Below are positions 41,467 through 50,837 of a stretch of DNA of 64,000 nt, piece after piece. The stretch is from Thermogemmatispora aurantia (GTDB lineage Bacteria > Chloroflexota > Ktedonobacteria > Ktedonobacterales > Ktedonobacteraceae). A model generated the notes under the pieces. The model did not search any database, had not been told where the DNA came from, and saw only the letters and a list, made by a program, of their open reading frames with translations. The stretch lies in the NCBI RefSeq assembly GCF_008974285.1, contig NZ_BKZV01000001.1, positions 853,319 through 917,318 of the forward strand, read 5' to 3'. The translations under genes and the position numbers were made by a program. Within the stretch, counting starts at the first letter, position 1. Every line of letters starts with the position of its first letter.

Positions 41467-41571
41467 GCCAGCAAAGCAAGCGGCCCTGAGAACAGCGTTG
41501 TTCGAGCATCTGCGCAACGGATTGCCGCATTGCACCGTGATGCAATGCCTGCCGAGAAAGGAAAGACTGCA

Positions 41572-43158
41572 ATGGTCAATGTCGTTGCTTTAAGCGTCTT
41601 CATCGTATTTTTCATTCTTGTCACCGTGCTGGGCTTCGTCGCCGCTCGCTGGCGCCGCGGTGATCTAAGCCTGCTGAATGAGTGGGGGCTCGCGGGTCGA
41701 CGCTTTGGCACCGTGATTACCTGGTTCCTGCTGGGCGGCGACCTCTATACAGCCTACACTTTCGTTGCTGTGCCGGGCCTGATGTTCAACAGCGGGGCAA
41801 CCGGCTTCTTTGCTGTTCCCTACACGATTGTAGCTTATCCCCTCGTCTATTTGCTGATGCCACGCTTCTGGAGCGTTGCCAGGAAGCACGGCTACATCAC
41901 TGCTTCGGACTTTGTCCGCGACCGTTTCGGGAGCAGCACCCTCGCTCTGGTGGTCGCCTTCACCGGCATTCTGGCGACGATGCCCTACATTGCCCTCCAG
42001 ATGTTCGGTATCGAGGTCTCGATCGCTCAGATGGGTGTCCCGGTTGAGGCCGCTTTGATTATCGCTTTCCTCATTCTGGCTGCCTACACCTATACCAGTG
42101 GCTTGCGCGCGCCTGCGATGATCGCTCTGGTCAAAGATCTGATGATCTTTACGGTGATGATTGCGGCGATCATCGTGATCCCGATCAAGCTGGGCGGCTT
42201 CGGCAATATCTTTGCCGCGGCCCATACGAAGCATCTGAGCGCCATTGCTCAAGGCACGACCTTCCGCGATCTGCTGACCACACCCCAGGCTCAGCTGGCT
42301 TACGCGACTCTGGCTCTCGGTTCGGCTCTGGCTCTCTTCCTCTATCCGCACGCGATGACAGGCGTGCTCAGCAGTAGCAGTCGCCAGGTAGTGAAGCGCA
42401 ATGCGGCACTGCTGCCCCTCTATTCGCTGATGCTGGGCTTGCTGGCTCTCCTTGGTTATATGGCCATTGCCGCCGGCACGGGAGTCACGAGCCAGCCTGC
42501 TTTCCACAACTATAAGGCCAATGGGGCCGTGCCTTCGCTCATGAGCTGGGCTTTCCCCGATTGGTTTGCGGGCTTCGCTTTCGCCGCTATCTCGATCGGA
42601 GCTTTGGTCCCCGCCGCAGTAATGTCGATCGCCGCGGCCAACCTCTTTACGCGCAATATCTATAAGGAGTACTTCCGCCCGAATTGCTCGGACCGCGAGG
42701 AGTCGACGGTGGCGAAGGTGGTCTCGCTGGTGGTGAAGTTCGGTGCCCTGCTCTTTATCCTGCTGGTGCCAGCTACCAATATTATCAACTTCCAGCTCCT
42801 GGGCGGCGTCTGGATTATTCAGACACTGCCTCCGGTCTTCCTGGGCCTCTATACCAACTGGATGCACCGCTGGGCGATGATCATCGGCTGGGCCGGCGGG
42901 ATGATAGCCGGCACATGGATGGCGGTAGCCAATAATTTCGCCTCCTCGGTCTTTACGATCTCTCTCGGCAACGTGAAGATCGCTGCCTACATCGCCGTCT
43001 ATTCGCTGCTGCTCAATCTGGTGTTGACGCTGATCTTGACGCCGGTCTTCCGCGCTCTGGGCGTCCCTTCGGGGAAGGACAATACACAGCCCAGCGACTA
43101 CGAGGAAGAAGGGCTGGCCGCTCTGCCCAAAGAGCCGCTGATGGAGGAACTGGCCTGA
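41572..43158 (+). CDS. Sodium:solute symporter family protein
   Basis: A 528-residue membrane protein of the SSS family (LeuT-like fold) with about 13 helices. Visible family patterns: DLSLLNEWGLAGRRFGTVITWFLLGGDLYTAYTFVAVPG near residue 35, SDFVRDRFGS, LYPHAMTGVLSSSSRQVVKRNAALLPLYSLML near residue 265, and ALVPAAVMSIAAANLFTRNIYKEYFRP. The residues in the last segments coordinate Na+ in relatives. Substrate is probably a monocarboxylate or similar organic anion judging by the DUF3311 partner, but not proven. ATG 41572 (MVNVVALSVF) is chosen over 41530 because GAGAAAGGAAAG lies just upstream. Confidence 0.92.
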   Translation: MVNVVALSVFIVFFILVTVLGFVAARWRRGDLSLLNEWGLAGRRFGTVITWFLLGGDLYTAYTFVAVPGLMFNSGATGFFAVPYTIVAYPLVYLLMPRFWSVARKHGYITASDFVRDRFGSSTLALVVAFTGILATMPYIALQMFGIEVSIAQMGVPVEAALIIAFLILAAYTYTSGLRAPAMIALVKDLMIFTVMIAAIIVIPIKLGGFGNIFAAAHTKHLSAIAQGTTFRDLLTTPQAQLAYATLALGSALALFLYPHAMTGVLSSSSRQVVKRNAALLPLYSLMLGLLALLGYMAIAAGTGVTSQPAFHNYKANGAVPSLMSWAFPDWFAGFAFAAISIGALVPAAVMSIAAANLFTRNIYKEYFRPNCSDREESTVAKVVSLVVKFGALLFILLVPATNIINFQLLGGVWIIQTLPPVFLGLYTNWMHRWAMIIGWAGGMIAGTWMAVANNFASSVFTISLGNVKIAAYIAVYSLLLNLVLTLILTPVFRALGVPSGKDNTQPSDYEEEGLAALPKEPLMEELA

Positions 43159-43473
43159 GTCCTGTTCTGTTTCTGTTGGTGGGGTCTGGCTTGCTCTTTC
43201 GTCCGCTACCCGCCCGGCACACGCAGGCTGACAACGCCGGCCCCGCTTAGGCCCAACGGAAGGAAGAAGACGCAGGCTCGCTTGAAGCTTTGGGACCAAC
43301 GAAGAGAGACGAGCATCCTTTCACCCACCACCACCCATGAGGGTGAGGGAAGCCCGTCTCTCTTTGCCTTGTCAGGGCTGTCTGCTATCAAAGCCCCTTA
43401 GATTGGGCCACTATGCCCAGGCTCCTCCCCCTTCGCTGACTCTCCACCCGGCCCGGGCCAGGTCCCTTCCTTT
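43159..43473. other. Intergenic region between convergent genes
   Basis: About 315 bases between the symporter and the coiled-coil protein gene. No coding frame with a start and ribosome site was convincing, and no strong terminator hairpin was recognised. Confidence 0.35.
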
Positions 43474-44019
43474 TCAGTCGTCTTCCGTTGGCACGCTGAC
43501 CTGCTCGACACGCTGTAGCACGTCTTGCAAAGCCTGGAGCCGCGGCGAGCGAGCGATCAGGCTCTCCCCCTCCTGGAGGGACCTGGCGTGGCTCGCTTCG
43601 CACTCTAGTAGCTCGCTAAGGGCCAGATAGTACTCGACCAGCACACGCTGGCCGCTAACATGATCAACTGTTTCTTCTAAGAGGGCCGCTGCTTCAGCAT
43701 AGGCCCGGAGCCGAGAGTTGGCATCCGCCAGGTCCTGATGGGCCTGGCGCTGTAGATGCGCTTGCTGCTCTAGCTGGCGGCGGCGCAAACGCGACTCTCC
43801 TTCCCGGGCCAGAGCCAGTTCTTGCAGGCGCAGAGCCGCCTCGCCCGCGGCCAGTTTTGCTTCCTCTTGCCGACGCACCAGCCAGGCTCTGACGGCGTGC
43901 AGTCGCACAAGGAAGCTGGCTCCCTCTGGCAAACGTAGCTCATCTGAGGCGAGTAGCTCGTCGCTGCCTCGCTCCTCTTGCTCCTGTTCCTGGTCTTCGT
44001 ATTCGTCAGAGAAATGCAT
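43474..44019 (-). CDS. Coiled-coil protein of unknown function
   Basis: A 181-residue acidic/alanine-rich protein. After an acidic start (SDEYEDQEQEQEERGSDELL) residues 45-125 are heptad-like, rich in Gln, Glu, Arg and Ala, consistent with a long coiled coil (EEAKLAAGEAALRLQELALAR). The rest has helical segments and ends acidic. No family recognised. Its ATG overlaps the stop of the upstream gene (TGATG), so the two are translationally coupled and likely act together. Confidence 0.6.
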   Translation of the reverse strand: MHFSDEYEDQEQEQEERGSDELLASDELRLPEGASFLVRLHAVRAWLVRRQEEAKLAAGEAALRLQELALAREGESRLRRRQLEQQAHLQRQAHQDLADANSRLRAYAEAAALLEETVDHVSGQRVLVEYYLALSELLECEASHARSLQEGESLIARSPRLQALQDVLQRVEQVSVPTEDD

Positions 44020-44567
44020 CAGGAGAAGAGCACCTGCGCTTTCTTGCCGAGATGCAGTGAAAGCGTGGAGAGATCGAGTTGCTGATTGACAGGGAAGTCC
44101 AGGTAGCCCGTTTGCTTCTGACCCGGCAGGATCACAGGAGGAACGGAAATTAGCTGGGGGGCTATCTGGGTGCCATTGGGAAGCACCAGGCGGGCCAGGG
44201 CCTGGTAGTCGATCCCTACTGGCGATTCACCGGGATTCTGAATGTCCAGATAGACCCGGATGACATAGTTGCTCTGGTGCTTTTGGTCATCAGAGTAGCT
44301 GCCTGCCTCGCCAACGCGGGTCACGGTCAGGTTCACCCCGCTAAAGGAGAAGGACCGATTCAATTCGATGGAAGCCACTGGATTGTTCTGTGCCGGCGTG
44401 GGGGTTAGCGCCGTTAACGCATCGCTGCCATTGCCACCAGCCCGCGGTAAGTGGCTGTAGGCCATGAGACCAACCAGGACGATCAGCATCACAAGCACCA
44501 CAATGCCCAGTGTGATCCACAGCTCACGCCGCTGTGGATACCCCTCTTCCTTGAAATCATCAGACAT
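44019..44567 (-). CDS. Membrane-anchored DUF4352-like protein
   Basis: A 182-residue protein with a short cytoplasmic start, one transmembrane helix (about 16-37: WITLGIVVLVMLIVLVGLMA) and an extracytoplasmic beta-rich domain. NRSFSFSGVNLTVTRVGEAG and NYVIRVYLDIQNPGESPVGI give the immunoglobulin-like pattern of DUF4352/telomeric-repeat-like extracellular domains. Function unknown. A TGCTATAAT promoter lies about 50 bases upstream, and the coiled-coil protein gene overlaps its end by one base. Confidence 0.72.
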   Translation of the reverse strand: MSDDFKEEGYPQRRELWITLGIVVLVMLIVLVGLMAYSHLPRAGGNGSDALTALTPTPAQNNPVASIELNRSFSFSGVNLTVTRVGEAGSYSDDQKHQSNYVIRVYLDIQNPGESPVGIDYQALARLVLPNGTQIAPQLISVPPVILPGQKQTGYLDFPVNQQLDLSTLSLHLGKKAQVLFS

Positions 44568-44614
44568 CTTGACGATGGTACTCCTGACTGCGAGAGTTAG
44601 ATCAACCGGTTCAT

Positions 44615-44623
44615 ATTATAGCA
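44615..44623 (-). promoter_or_regulatory. Extended -10 TGCTATAAT for the DUF4352-like/coiled-coil operon
   Basis: Perfect TATAAT with TG extension on the minus strand, about 50 bases upstream of the DUF4352-like gene start at 44567; the transcript leader would be about 40 nt. Confidence 0.65.
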
Positions 44624-44813
44624 AAGATCCGGCAGGCAGGTCAGACGGCCACGATGCAGCTAGCGAGCGGCAAGATGGTGCCATCCCCCCACTCCTGGTC
44701 ACCTGACGAGCCGCCAGGATGCCAGGAGTGGCAGGAGACCTCTATGAGCGGAGCGGCTGGCCACTCATCCATCGGAAAAGCAGCGAGCCGCAAACAGAAT
44801 AGCACCTGATGAG

Positions 44814-46076
44814 TCAGGAAGCCGCGAGGAAATTCTGGGTGCCGAAAGAGCCTCCCAGCACATCGCGCGCCGAGGCTCCCATCCAGCGCTCTAAGACGGT
44901 AGCATAGACTGAGCGGAAGTCAACTGTGTATTTTAGATTCCCATTATCGTCAAGATTCGTCAGCGACGGTGGCTCTCCGAAAATGCCGCGATTGACAGCG
45001 CTGCCGACAATGAACATCGGTGCCGCTGTTCCATGATCAGTGCCCAGGCTGCCATTTTCCTCGACACGCCGCCCAAACTCGGACCAGGTCATGACCACCA
45101 CCTGATCAGCCTTGCCGTGCAAGGCGAGATCTGTGTAGAAGGCATAGAGGCCATCGGCAAGCGTTTTGACAAGTTGGGCATGGGTCTCCTCCTGGTTGGC
45201 GTGGGTATCAAAGCCGCCCAGGGTAATGTAGCCAACGCGCAGGCCCAGATCGTTCACGATGACTTCCGCCAGAATCTTGAGTCCCTCGGCAAATGGACCC
45301 TGGGGGTAGGTCACGGCAGGCTTGTAGCTGTTGGCCACTTGATGCAGGCGTTGTGCACTCTGTTGGGCGTCGAGGGCAGTAGCCTCTAGAAGCGCGGCAT
45401 AAGGGGCGGTACGCGGATAGGAATTGTAGAGCTTGAGCAGGGCCTGCAGACGCGAGGCTCCGCCATCGTGATCAGCTGGGTCAGCGCTGAGGCGATAGGA
45501 GTTGAGGCTGGAGAGCGTGGGAACCTGAGTGGTGAGTGAGGAGAGAGCGAGGGCGGTCTGGCTGCCGATCTCTAGCGCTTTAAAAGGGTGACCTTCCTGG
45601 TCGACAAGCCCAGCCACGAGCTTGCCCAGCCAGCCCTCGCGTCCGTTGCCGCTGAGATCGAGGGTCTGCCAGATATCCATCGCCTGAAAGTGTGAGAGGC
45701 TTTGATTGGGATAGCCAACCCCCTCGACGACGGCCAGGTGGCCAGCGTCCCAGAGCTTTTTGAAGCCCGCCATTTCAGGATGTAGGCCCAGTCGCTGATC
45801 AAGCGGGAGTACCTGAGCCTCCTTGATGGCCAGCGTGGGACGCATCTGGTAATAGTGAGCGTCTGTATAGGGAATGACGGTGTTGAGACCATCGTTGCCG
45901 CCGGCCAGCTGAACGACGATCAGGGTGCGCTCGCTAGCTGCCTGGGCCAAGCGTACCCCTTCGCGGGCCTGCGCGCGCGCCGAGAGCAGAGCACGACTGA
46001 AGACAGAGGGCATGACCATGCCGGCGCTCACGACGAGCATACCATCTTTGATCAGTGCACGACGAGAAAGGGCCAT
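44814..46076 (-). CDS. DUF1501 family protein, Tat-exported
   Basis: A 420-residue protein. The N-terminus SRRALIKDGMLVVSAGMVMPS is a twin-arginine export signal. The mature domain fits DUF1501, an alkaline-phosphatase-superfamily group: VVQLAGGNDGLNTVIPY (53-69), the NQSLSHFQAMDIWQT segment with a conserved histidine, VGYITLGGFDTHANQEE and VMTWSEFGRRVEENGSLGTDHG. These contain metal-binding Asp/His pairs, but the enzymatic reaction is unknown. The DUF1800 gene lies 75 bases upstream on the same strand; the two families nearly always occur together. Confidence 0.9.
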   Translation of the reverse strand: MALSRRALIKDGMLVVSAGMVMPSVFSRALLSARAQAREGVRLAQAASERTLIVVQLAGGNDGLNTVIPYTDAHYYQMRPTLAIKEAQVLPLDQRLGLHPEMAGFKKLWDAGHLAVVEGVGYPNQSLSHFQAMDIWQTLDLSGNGREGWLGKLVAGLVDQEGHPFKALEIGSQTALALSSLTTQVPTLSSLNSYRLSADPADHDGGASRLQALLKLYNSYPRTAPYAALLEATALDAQQSAQRLHQVANSYKPAVTYPQGPFAEGLKILAEVIVNDLGLRVGYITLGGFDTHANQEETHAQLVKTLADGLYAFYTDLALHGKADQVVVMTWSEFGRRVEENGSLGTDHGTAAPMFIVGSAVNRGIFGEPPSLTNLDDNGNLKYTVDFRSVYATVLERWMGASARDVLGGSFGTQNFLAAS

Positions 46077-46151
46077 TGTTTTTCCTCCCGTTTCAAGCAG
46101 GTCCCCAGCAGGCCATAACCGCAGCCCTGTTGGGCATCTGCTTCCTCCAAT

Positions 46152-47726
46152 CTAGTTCAGCTGATACTCCGGCGAGGCCAGGAGCAGATAGAGCGCGCCC
46201 CGCACACGGCTGAGCGGGTAGGACTTACCATTGGCAAAGGTTACGCTCTCCTGCCGCCCTGTCGCTGGCGTAGTGAGATAGCTGACAACCTGGTCCCGCC
46301 GATCGCCGGCTAGCTGCCCGTCAAGCAGGAAAGCCGCAAAGTAGTCTACAAAAGCTTCGGGCGAGGCGATACGGTTTTTCTCGATCAGAGATTGCAGATT
46401 GAGTGGATGGACAACGCCACGCCCCAGGCCACGTCGCAGGAGGAGATCAACGTAATTGAGACGCGTCATCCATGTGCCACTATTGAGCCAGAAAGCGCTG
46501 ACCTTGTCGCCAGGCCAGCCACCAACGTTGGGGGGATCAAAGAGGGTCTGGCCCATGAGCGTGGTGAATTGCGGCAGGAAGCTACCATCGTCCTGGAGGC
46601 CCAAAGCTCGATAGGCGCCAACGGCGAATTCAACTGGCGACTTGAGTCGGCTGCGATACGCCTTCGCCGAGGCGAACTGCGGCGAAAGCAGGAGGGCCCG
46701 CATGACCGCCCCAATATTATGGTTGCTCTGCTGATAAGCCGTGACGAGCGGCTGGAGATCCTCCTCACTCGGGTTCTCGTAGACAAAGAAGCTAAAGAGC
46801 TTGCGCGCCAGAAACCAGGGGGCGGCGGGATGGTTGGCCAGGATCGTGATGACGTCTCGATAATCCAGGTTACCGCTATGCCCCAGGAAATGCTTGATGC
46901 GGTCGCTGTGAGTGGCAGGATTGTAATAAGAGGAGAAGCCCCGAACATGCCAGCCGCTAAGGGCCGCCGCTCCTTCGGTGACGTCTTGTTGAGTGTAGTG
47001 ACCTAACCCGATGGTGAACAGCTCCATCAGCTCGCGGGCATAGTTCTCATTGGGGGAGTTGCGCGTGCTCTTGGTGAGATCGAGATAGAAGAGCATAGCG
47101 GGATCACTGGTGATCCCCAGCAGAATGCTATCAAAGGTATCGAAGGCGTGCTCGCGTAAAAACTCGTTCTGGATGATCATGCGCCGATAGAAGCGAGGGC
47201 CCCCGACTTTGCGAAAGCTGCTGGTAAGCACCCCATGCCAGAAGAGGGTCATTTTTTCCAGCAGCGGACGCTGCGTCCAGGCCATGCGCAGAAGCCACCA
47301 GCGCTGCTGATCCTGCGGGCGATCGAGATTGAGTTTGAGAGCCGCCAGACGCTGCTCCATCTCATCATCGGGCACTTGCTGATAGTGCAGCAAACGATCG
47401 ACCGCAGCGGTGAAGCCAAGATTGCGATAGAGCGCTAGCTCCTCGGGTCCAGCGCCAAAACCTGCGCGCCTTAGCAAGTGCCCGATGAGCTGCTGGTCAG
47501 CCTGGGCGCTGGTTGAGTGGCTATGCTGCCAGAACTGTTCCAGGGCGACGCCTCCAACCACTAACCCCGCTGCACCCAAGCCGATCCCCGCCAGTCCAAG
47601 GAGACGGCGCCGGGGCAGCCGTGCCGAGGCTGGTGCTGCGTTTGAGGCAGATGTCGCCGGCTGTGGCTCGCTCTGTTCGGCAGAAGGGGGCCAGCGCGGT
47701 TCTTCATAACTTGCTGCTTCTTCCAT
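46152..47726 (-). CDS. DUF1800 family protein, Tat-type signal
   Basis: A 524-residue protein. A PRRRLLGLAGIGLGAAGLVVGG segment near residue 45 looks like a twin-arginine signal-anchor. The DUF1800 domain fills the rest: HLLRRAGFGAGPEELALYR, MTLFWHGVLTSSFRKVGG, LLGITSDPAMLFYLDLTKS, NENYARELMELFTIGLGHYT and NVGGWPGDKVSAFWLNSGTW. Function unknown; thought to act with DUF1501 at the cell surface. Start at ATG 47726 rather than 47795 because the region between lacks coding character; a GGGAG precedes it at a slightly long distance, so the start is uncertain by some residues. Confidence 0.88.
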   Translation of the reverse strand: MEEAASYEEPRWPPSAEQSEPQPATSASNAAPASARLPRRRLLGLAGIGLGAAGLVVGGVALEQFWQHSHSTSAQADQQLIGHLLRRAGFGAGPEELALYRNLGFTAAVDRLLHYQQVPDDEMEQRLAALKLNLDRPQDQQRWWLLRMAWTQRPLLEKMTLFWHGVLTSSFRKVGGPRFYRRMIIQNEFLREHAFDTFDSILLGITSDPAMLFYLDLTKSTRNSPNENYARELMELFTIGLGHYTQQDVTEGAAALSGWHVRGFSSYYNPATHSDRIKHFLGHSGNLDYRDVITILANHPAAPWFLARKLFSFFVYENPSEEDLQPLVTAYQQSNHNIGAVMRALLLSPQFASAKAYRSRLKSPVEFAVGAYRALGLQDDGSFLPQFTTLMGQTLFDPPNVGGWPGDKVSAFWLNSGTWMTRLNYVDLLLRRGLGRGVVHPLNLQSLIEKNRIASPEAFVDYFAAFLLDGQLAGDRRDQVVSYLTTPATGRQESVTFANGKSYPLSRVRGALYLLLASPEYQLN

Positions 47727-48037
47727 AAGCCAGGTCGCTCCCGTGCGTACTCTGCAAAAAACAGGCAGGATGTTTTTCCGGGGTATACCAGTCATGCTAG
47801 CAGAGAAAACTCAAGATGTCCTCAAGAAGAGCTATATGTTTGCTGAAGATGACTCCCGACAGGAATCTGGCCTGGTCCGTCACCGCGCGAAACTATCAAT
47901 CGTTCAAGAAAGTTGGAAGCTGTGCCTCTCGCTGTCCAGGAAGGCCCTACCCGCGGGGCCTTCCTTTGCGCAGGCACGCTGCCATCTGCCAGTGCTATAT
48001 CAGCATCAGCTGTGATAGATGGGTAGCAAGTATAGGG
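47727..48037. other. Divergent intergenic region with leader hairpin
   Basis: About 310 bases between the leftward DUF1800 gene and the rightward mannosyltransferase-like gene. A strong hairpin sits at 47939-47964. The frame of the downstream gene is open through this whole stretch, but the region reads as non-coding. Confidence 0.45.
47939..47964 (+). terminator. 9-bp perfect hairpin in the leader of the mannosyltransferase-like gene
   Basis: GGAAGGCCC and GGGCCTTCC pair perfectly with an 8-nt loop, followed by TTT. It lies about 75 bases upstream of the proposed start, so it could be an attenuator or a leader stem rather than a gene-end terminator. Confidence 0.5.
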
Positions 48038-49948
48038 ATGAGAAATGTAGAATTGCCACTTGAGCAAAAAACGGCGGAAGCAGATGTCATCGCTCAACAG
48101 GAGTTCAAGGAAGAAGCCCTTTCACAGTCGCCAGAGAGACCGCACAGGAGCCAGCGGTTTCTTCTTCTGGCTGTTTTTGGGGGGATGATCCTGGCCATCG
48201 TGCTCCTGGATGCCGTGCTCCCTCTGAGCGGCCTCTGGTTCAACGATGCGCTGCTCTCACGGGCCGGCACCTGGTCGCTCTTGCCAACCCAGGCCCTCTT
48301 CCCTAACTGGAGTATCATTCCGCTGCAGCCAGTGCCCACCGACCCGGCGATCCCTTCGCCACCGTTGGCCTGGCTGGAGATCATCCTGTTCCTGACAGTC
48401 CTGACGGCCCTCTTCCTCCTTTACCTCTACGCCCTGGCCAGACTACCTGCCCTTATCTCCCGTCGTCATGTCATGCTCTCAACGGTAGCACTGGGCCTGC
48501 TCTACGCGCTTATTCCCGTAGTTACCTCCCCCGATCTTTTTTCCTACCTGATCTACGCACGGATGGGAGTTATTTATCATCTCAATCCTCTTACCACACT
48601 TCCCACTAAAATTCAATATGACGCAACTTATCCTTATCTCTACTGGATCGATCAACCTTCAGCCTATGGCCCAACCTGGGCCGCCATCACCTGCTTCTTG
48701 CAGTGGCTGGCGCTGCCTCTAGCTGGCGCTAACAATCTGCTTCTTCCCTTGTTATTGCTGCGCCTGCTTGGCCTGGCCACGCACCTGGGTTCGGCCCTCC
48801 TGATCTGGTCTATCAGCGGCTACTTGCAGCCGGCACGCGCTGAAGATCAGCCTGGGCAGCGCCGGCGTATTCTGGCGACACTGGCTTTCGCCTGGAATCC
48901 GCTCCTGCTCTTCGAGGCGGCTGTTAACGCCCACAATGATAGCACCCTGCTTTTCTTAATCTTACTCGCCCTCTGGCTCCTTGTGCGCGGGAAGCCCGTC
49001 CTACCCCTCTACTCTTTAGTTACCATCCTCTTCGCCCTGGCAGCCTGCCTGAAGATCAACACGGTCCTGCTCTTTCCAGGGCTGCTGTTGCTACTTTGGG
49101 GTCGAGGAGTACCGTTGCGCCAGATTGCCTTCTGCCTGGGACTCTACATTGGCTGTATTGTGCTGCTCTATGCCCCTTTCTGGGATGGCGGTGCCGTTCT
49201 AGACGTCTTACGCGTCAACCCCTCAGCTTCACGCAATATCAACACAGTTGCCGAATTTCTTGGTCAACTATATAATGCTGCAATTGCATCACATTTCGAG
49301 GTGACCATCCCGATCATCGGCTCGCCGGGCGAGCGCCTTACGCATACGCTGAGCATGGGCATCTTTGCTCTCTGCTATTTCTGGCTCTGCTGGCGGGCGT
49401 TACGCCACTCCTGGCGCATCAGAACCCCTGGTGGCCTGATCCAGTGGCTGGCGTTGGTCTGGTTGCTCTACTGCGCCCTCGGTACCCCCTGGTTCTGGCC
49501 CTGGTACCTGGTCACATTCTTCGGTCTCTATGCCCTGCTGGAAGCAAGCGACGCGAGTAGGCGCTGGCCATTGACGCTCGTGCGCTGGCGTGGGGTGGCT
49601 ACTCTGCGGCGGCCCCTGCCTTTTCGCCTGCTCAGCCTGACGATGCTGATGCTCTATGGCTCCTACGCCTGGGCTTTGCACGGGGCCTTTGTGCCCTTCC
49701 TGCCCGGCTTCAAGCTGGCTTATCTGCGCGGCCCTTGCGCCTGGCTCCTCCCCCTCTTACTAACCTGGCTGGTTGACCGCCTCGCCAGGCGCAGCAACCT
49801 TGGCCTCGATCTACCAACAACTGGACGCTCAAATTCTCCTCCTGTTGCTCTTCTCATCCAGCGTCTCTCGCTGCCCTATCGTCTCCTGCTCCAATCCGGC
49901 GCCTCCGAGCAGCGAGAGGACAGGCTGTCGCCCTCATCAATGGAATGA
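48038..49948 (+). CDS. Large GT-C-type membrane glycosyltransferase (MptB-like mannosyltransferase candidate)
   Basis: A 636-residue protein with about 12-13 transmembrane helices and large hydrophobic content. Early segments include SPDLFSYLIYARMGVIYHLNPL near residue 175, a pattern with an acidic residue after the first loop typical of GT-C glycosyltransferases that use polyprenyl-phosphate sugars (MptB-like alpha-1,6-mannosyltransferases). Other marks: WNPLLLFEAAVNAHNDSTLLFLILLALW and GTPWFWPWYLVTFFGLYAL. ATG 48038 is taken because good membrane-protein sequence begins there; the ribosome site is weak and the upstream frame stays open to 47816. The polyprenol-phosphate mannose synthase at 25.9 kb could make its donor. 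Confidence 0.75.
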   Translation: MRNVELPLEQKTAEADVIAQQEFKEEALSQSPERPHRSQRFLLLAVFGGMILAIVLLDAVLPLSGLWFNDALLSRAGTWSLLPTQALFPNWSIIPLQPVPTDPAIPSPPLAWLEIILFLTVLTALFLLYLYALARLPALISRRHVMLSTVALGLLYALIPVVTSPDLFSYLIYARMGVIYHLNPLTTLPTKIQYDATYPYLYWIDQPSAYGPTWAAITCFLQWLALPLAGANNLLLPLLLLRLLGLATHLGSALLIWSISGYLQPARAEDQPGQRRRILATLAFAWNPLLLFEAAVNAHNDSTLLFLILLALWLLVRGKPVLPLYSLVTILFALAACLKINTVLLFPGLLLLLWGRGVPLRQIAFCLGLYIGCIVLLYAPFWDGGAVLDVLRVNPSASRNINTVAEFLGQLYNAAIASHFEVTIPIIGSPGERLTHTLSMGIFALCYFWLCWRALRHSWRIRTPGGLIQWLALVWLLYCALGTPWFWPWYLVTFFGLYALLEASDASRRWPLTLVRWRGVATLRRPLPFRLLSLTMLMLYGSYAWALHGAFVPFLPGFKLAYLRGPCAWLLPLLLTWLVDRLARRSNLGLDLPTTGRSNSPPVALLIQRLSLPYRLLLQSGASEQREDRLSPSSME

Positions 49949-50066
49949 AAAAGAAAAAGGACGGTGAGAAGGGAACAGTGCTCGCAGGCTGGGATAGGAA
50001 TCTGCTCACCACCAGAGGAGGACATTGTGCCTATTGGTTATCTGGCTCAGACGAAGCCTAACCGGT

Positions 50067-50099
50067 GGTGGCAAGAGCCTGGCTCAGGCTCCTGCCACC
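50067..50099. terminator. 13-bp stem (one mismatch) between convergent genes
   Basis: GGTGGCAAGAGCC and GGCTCCTGCCACC pair with one mismatch around a 7-nt loop, between the mannosyltransferase-like gene and the leftward response regulator. It can terminate both transcripts. A GGACCTCAA tandem duplication follows at about 50110-50127. Confidence 0.6.
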
Positions 50100-50199
50100 T
50101 GGCGGGGGAGGACCTCAAGGACCTCAAGGACATCAGACTTTTCACACCTTTGCCGTCCTTCCGCCGCAAGGGGACAGCCCGCTGGCCGTTGTTACCCCC

Positions 50200-50607
50200 T
50201 CAGATAGTCAGACGACGAATGATATCGAGCAGGTCACGCACGTGAAAAGGCTTGACAATGACCTGTTGCACATCTAAAGCGGCAGCAGTGGTCAAGCCAG
50301 CTCCAGCGGTGATGACCACAATCTGAGGGAAGGGATAAGCCGGCTCCCACTGGGAGCGCAGGCGCTGCAAGAAGGTCTCGCCATCCATGCCCGGCATAGC
50401 CAGGTCGAGCAGAATCACGGAAGGATAGCGCCCCTCACGCACTGCGTTATCGACCCAGGCCAGCGCCTCCTGACCTTCAGCGGCCTCTGCTGGCTCATAG
50501 CCATCCAGCTCCAGCGCCCATGCTACCATGTCACGAATGGCCGGATTATCATCCACAACCAGCACTATCGGGTGACGTCCCTCACCCCGATCACAATCGT
50601 CATCCAT
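50200..50607 (-). CDS. Stand-alone response regulator receiver domain
   Basis: A 135-residue single-domain receiver. Acidic pair VVDDNPAIRDM, phospho-acceptor Asp in VILLDLAMPGMDGE (near residue 67), Thr in VVITAG and Lys in VIVKPFHVRDLL are present. No output domain, so it works like CheY or Spo0F, passing phosphoryl groups or binding a partner. Start at ATG 50607 (GAGAGG upstream); 50631 is an alternative. No kinase gene is adjacent; the orphan PAS kinase at 4.1 kb is a formal candidate but nothing links them. Confidence 0.87.
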   Translation of the reverse strand: MDDDCDRGEGRHPIVLVVDDNPAIRDMVAWALELDGYEPAEAAEGQEALAWVDNAVREGRYPSVILLDLAMPGMDGETFLQRLRSQWEPAYPFPQIVVITAGAGLTTAAALDVQQVIVKPFHVRDLLDIIRRLTI

Positions 50608-50837
50608 TGCCTCTCGTATTCCCCTTACCATAGAGCACAACAACACTGCAACAAGCCACCTCTGCCAACCACTGCGCTGGCTAGCGTACCCCACAGATCA
50701 CTAGCGAGCGGGCCAGCCAGCGGCTACCTCTGGAGACCCTTTTGACTGTCTCCATACACCACAAGCCCGCCGAGCTGGCCCAGCCACGTCTCAGCTCCTC
50801 CCTCCACCATAGAACAGGGGCAGCCGTCCAGCCCTGT

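Noticed and set aside
41665..43299. Long minus-strand frame (544 codons) opposite the sodium symporter
   Set aside because: It is an antisense shadow of a strongly coding GC-rich gene; the translation is Gln/Arg/His-rich with no domain.
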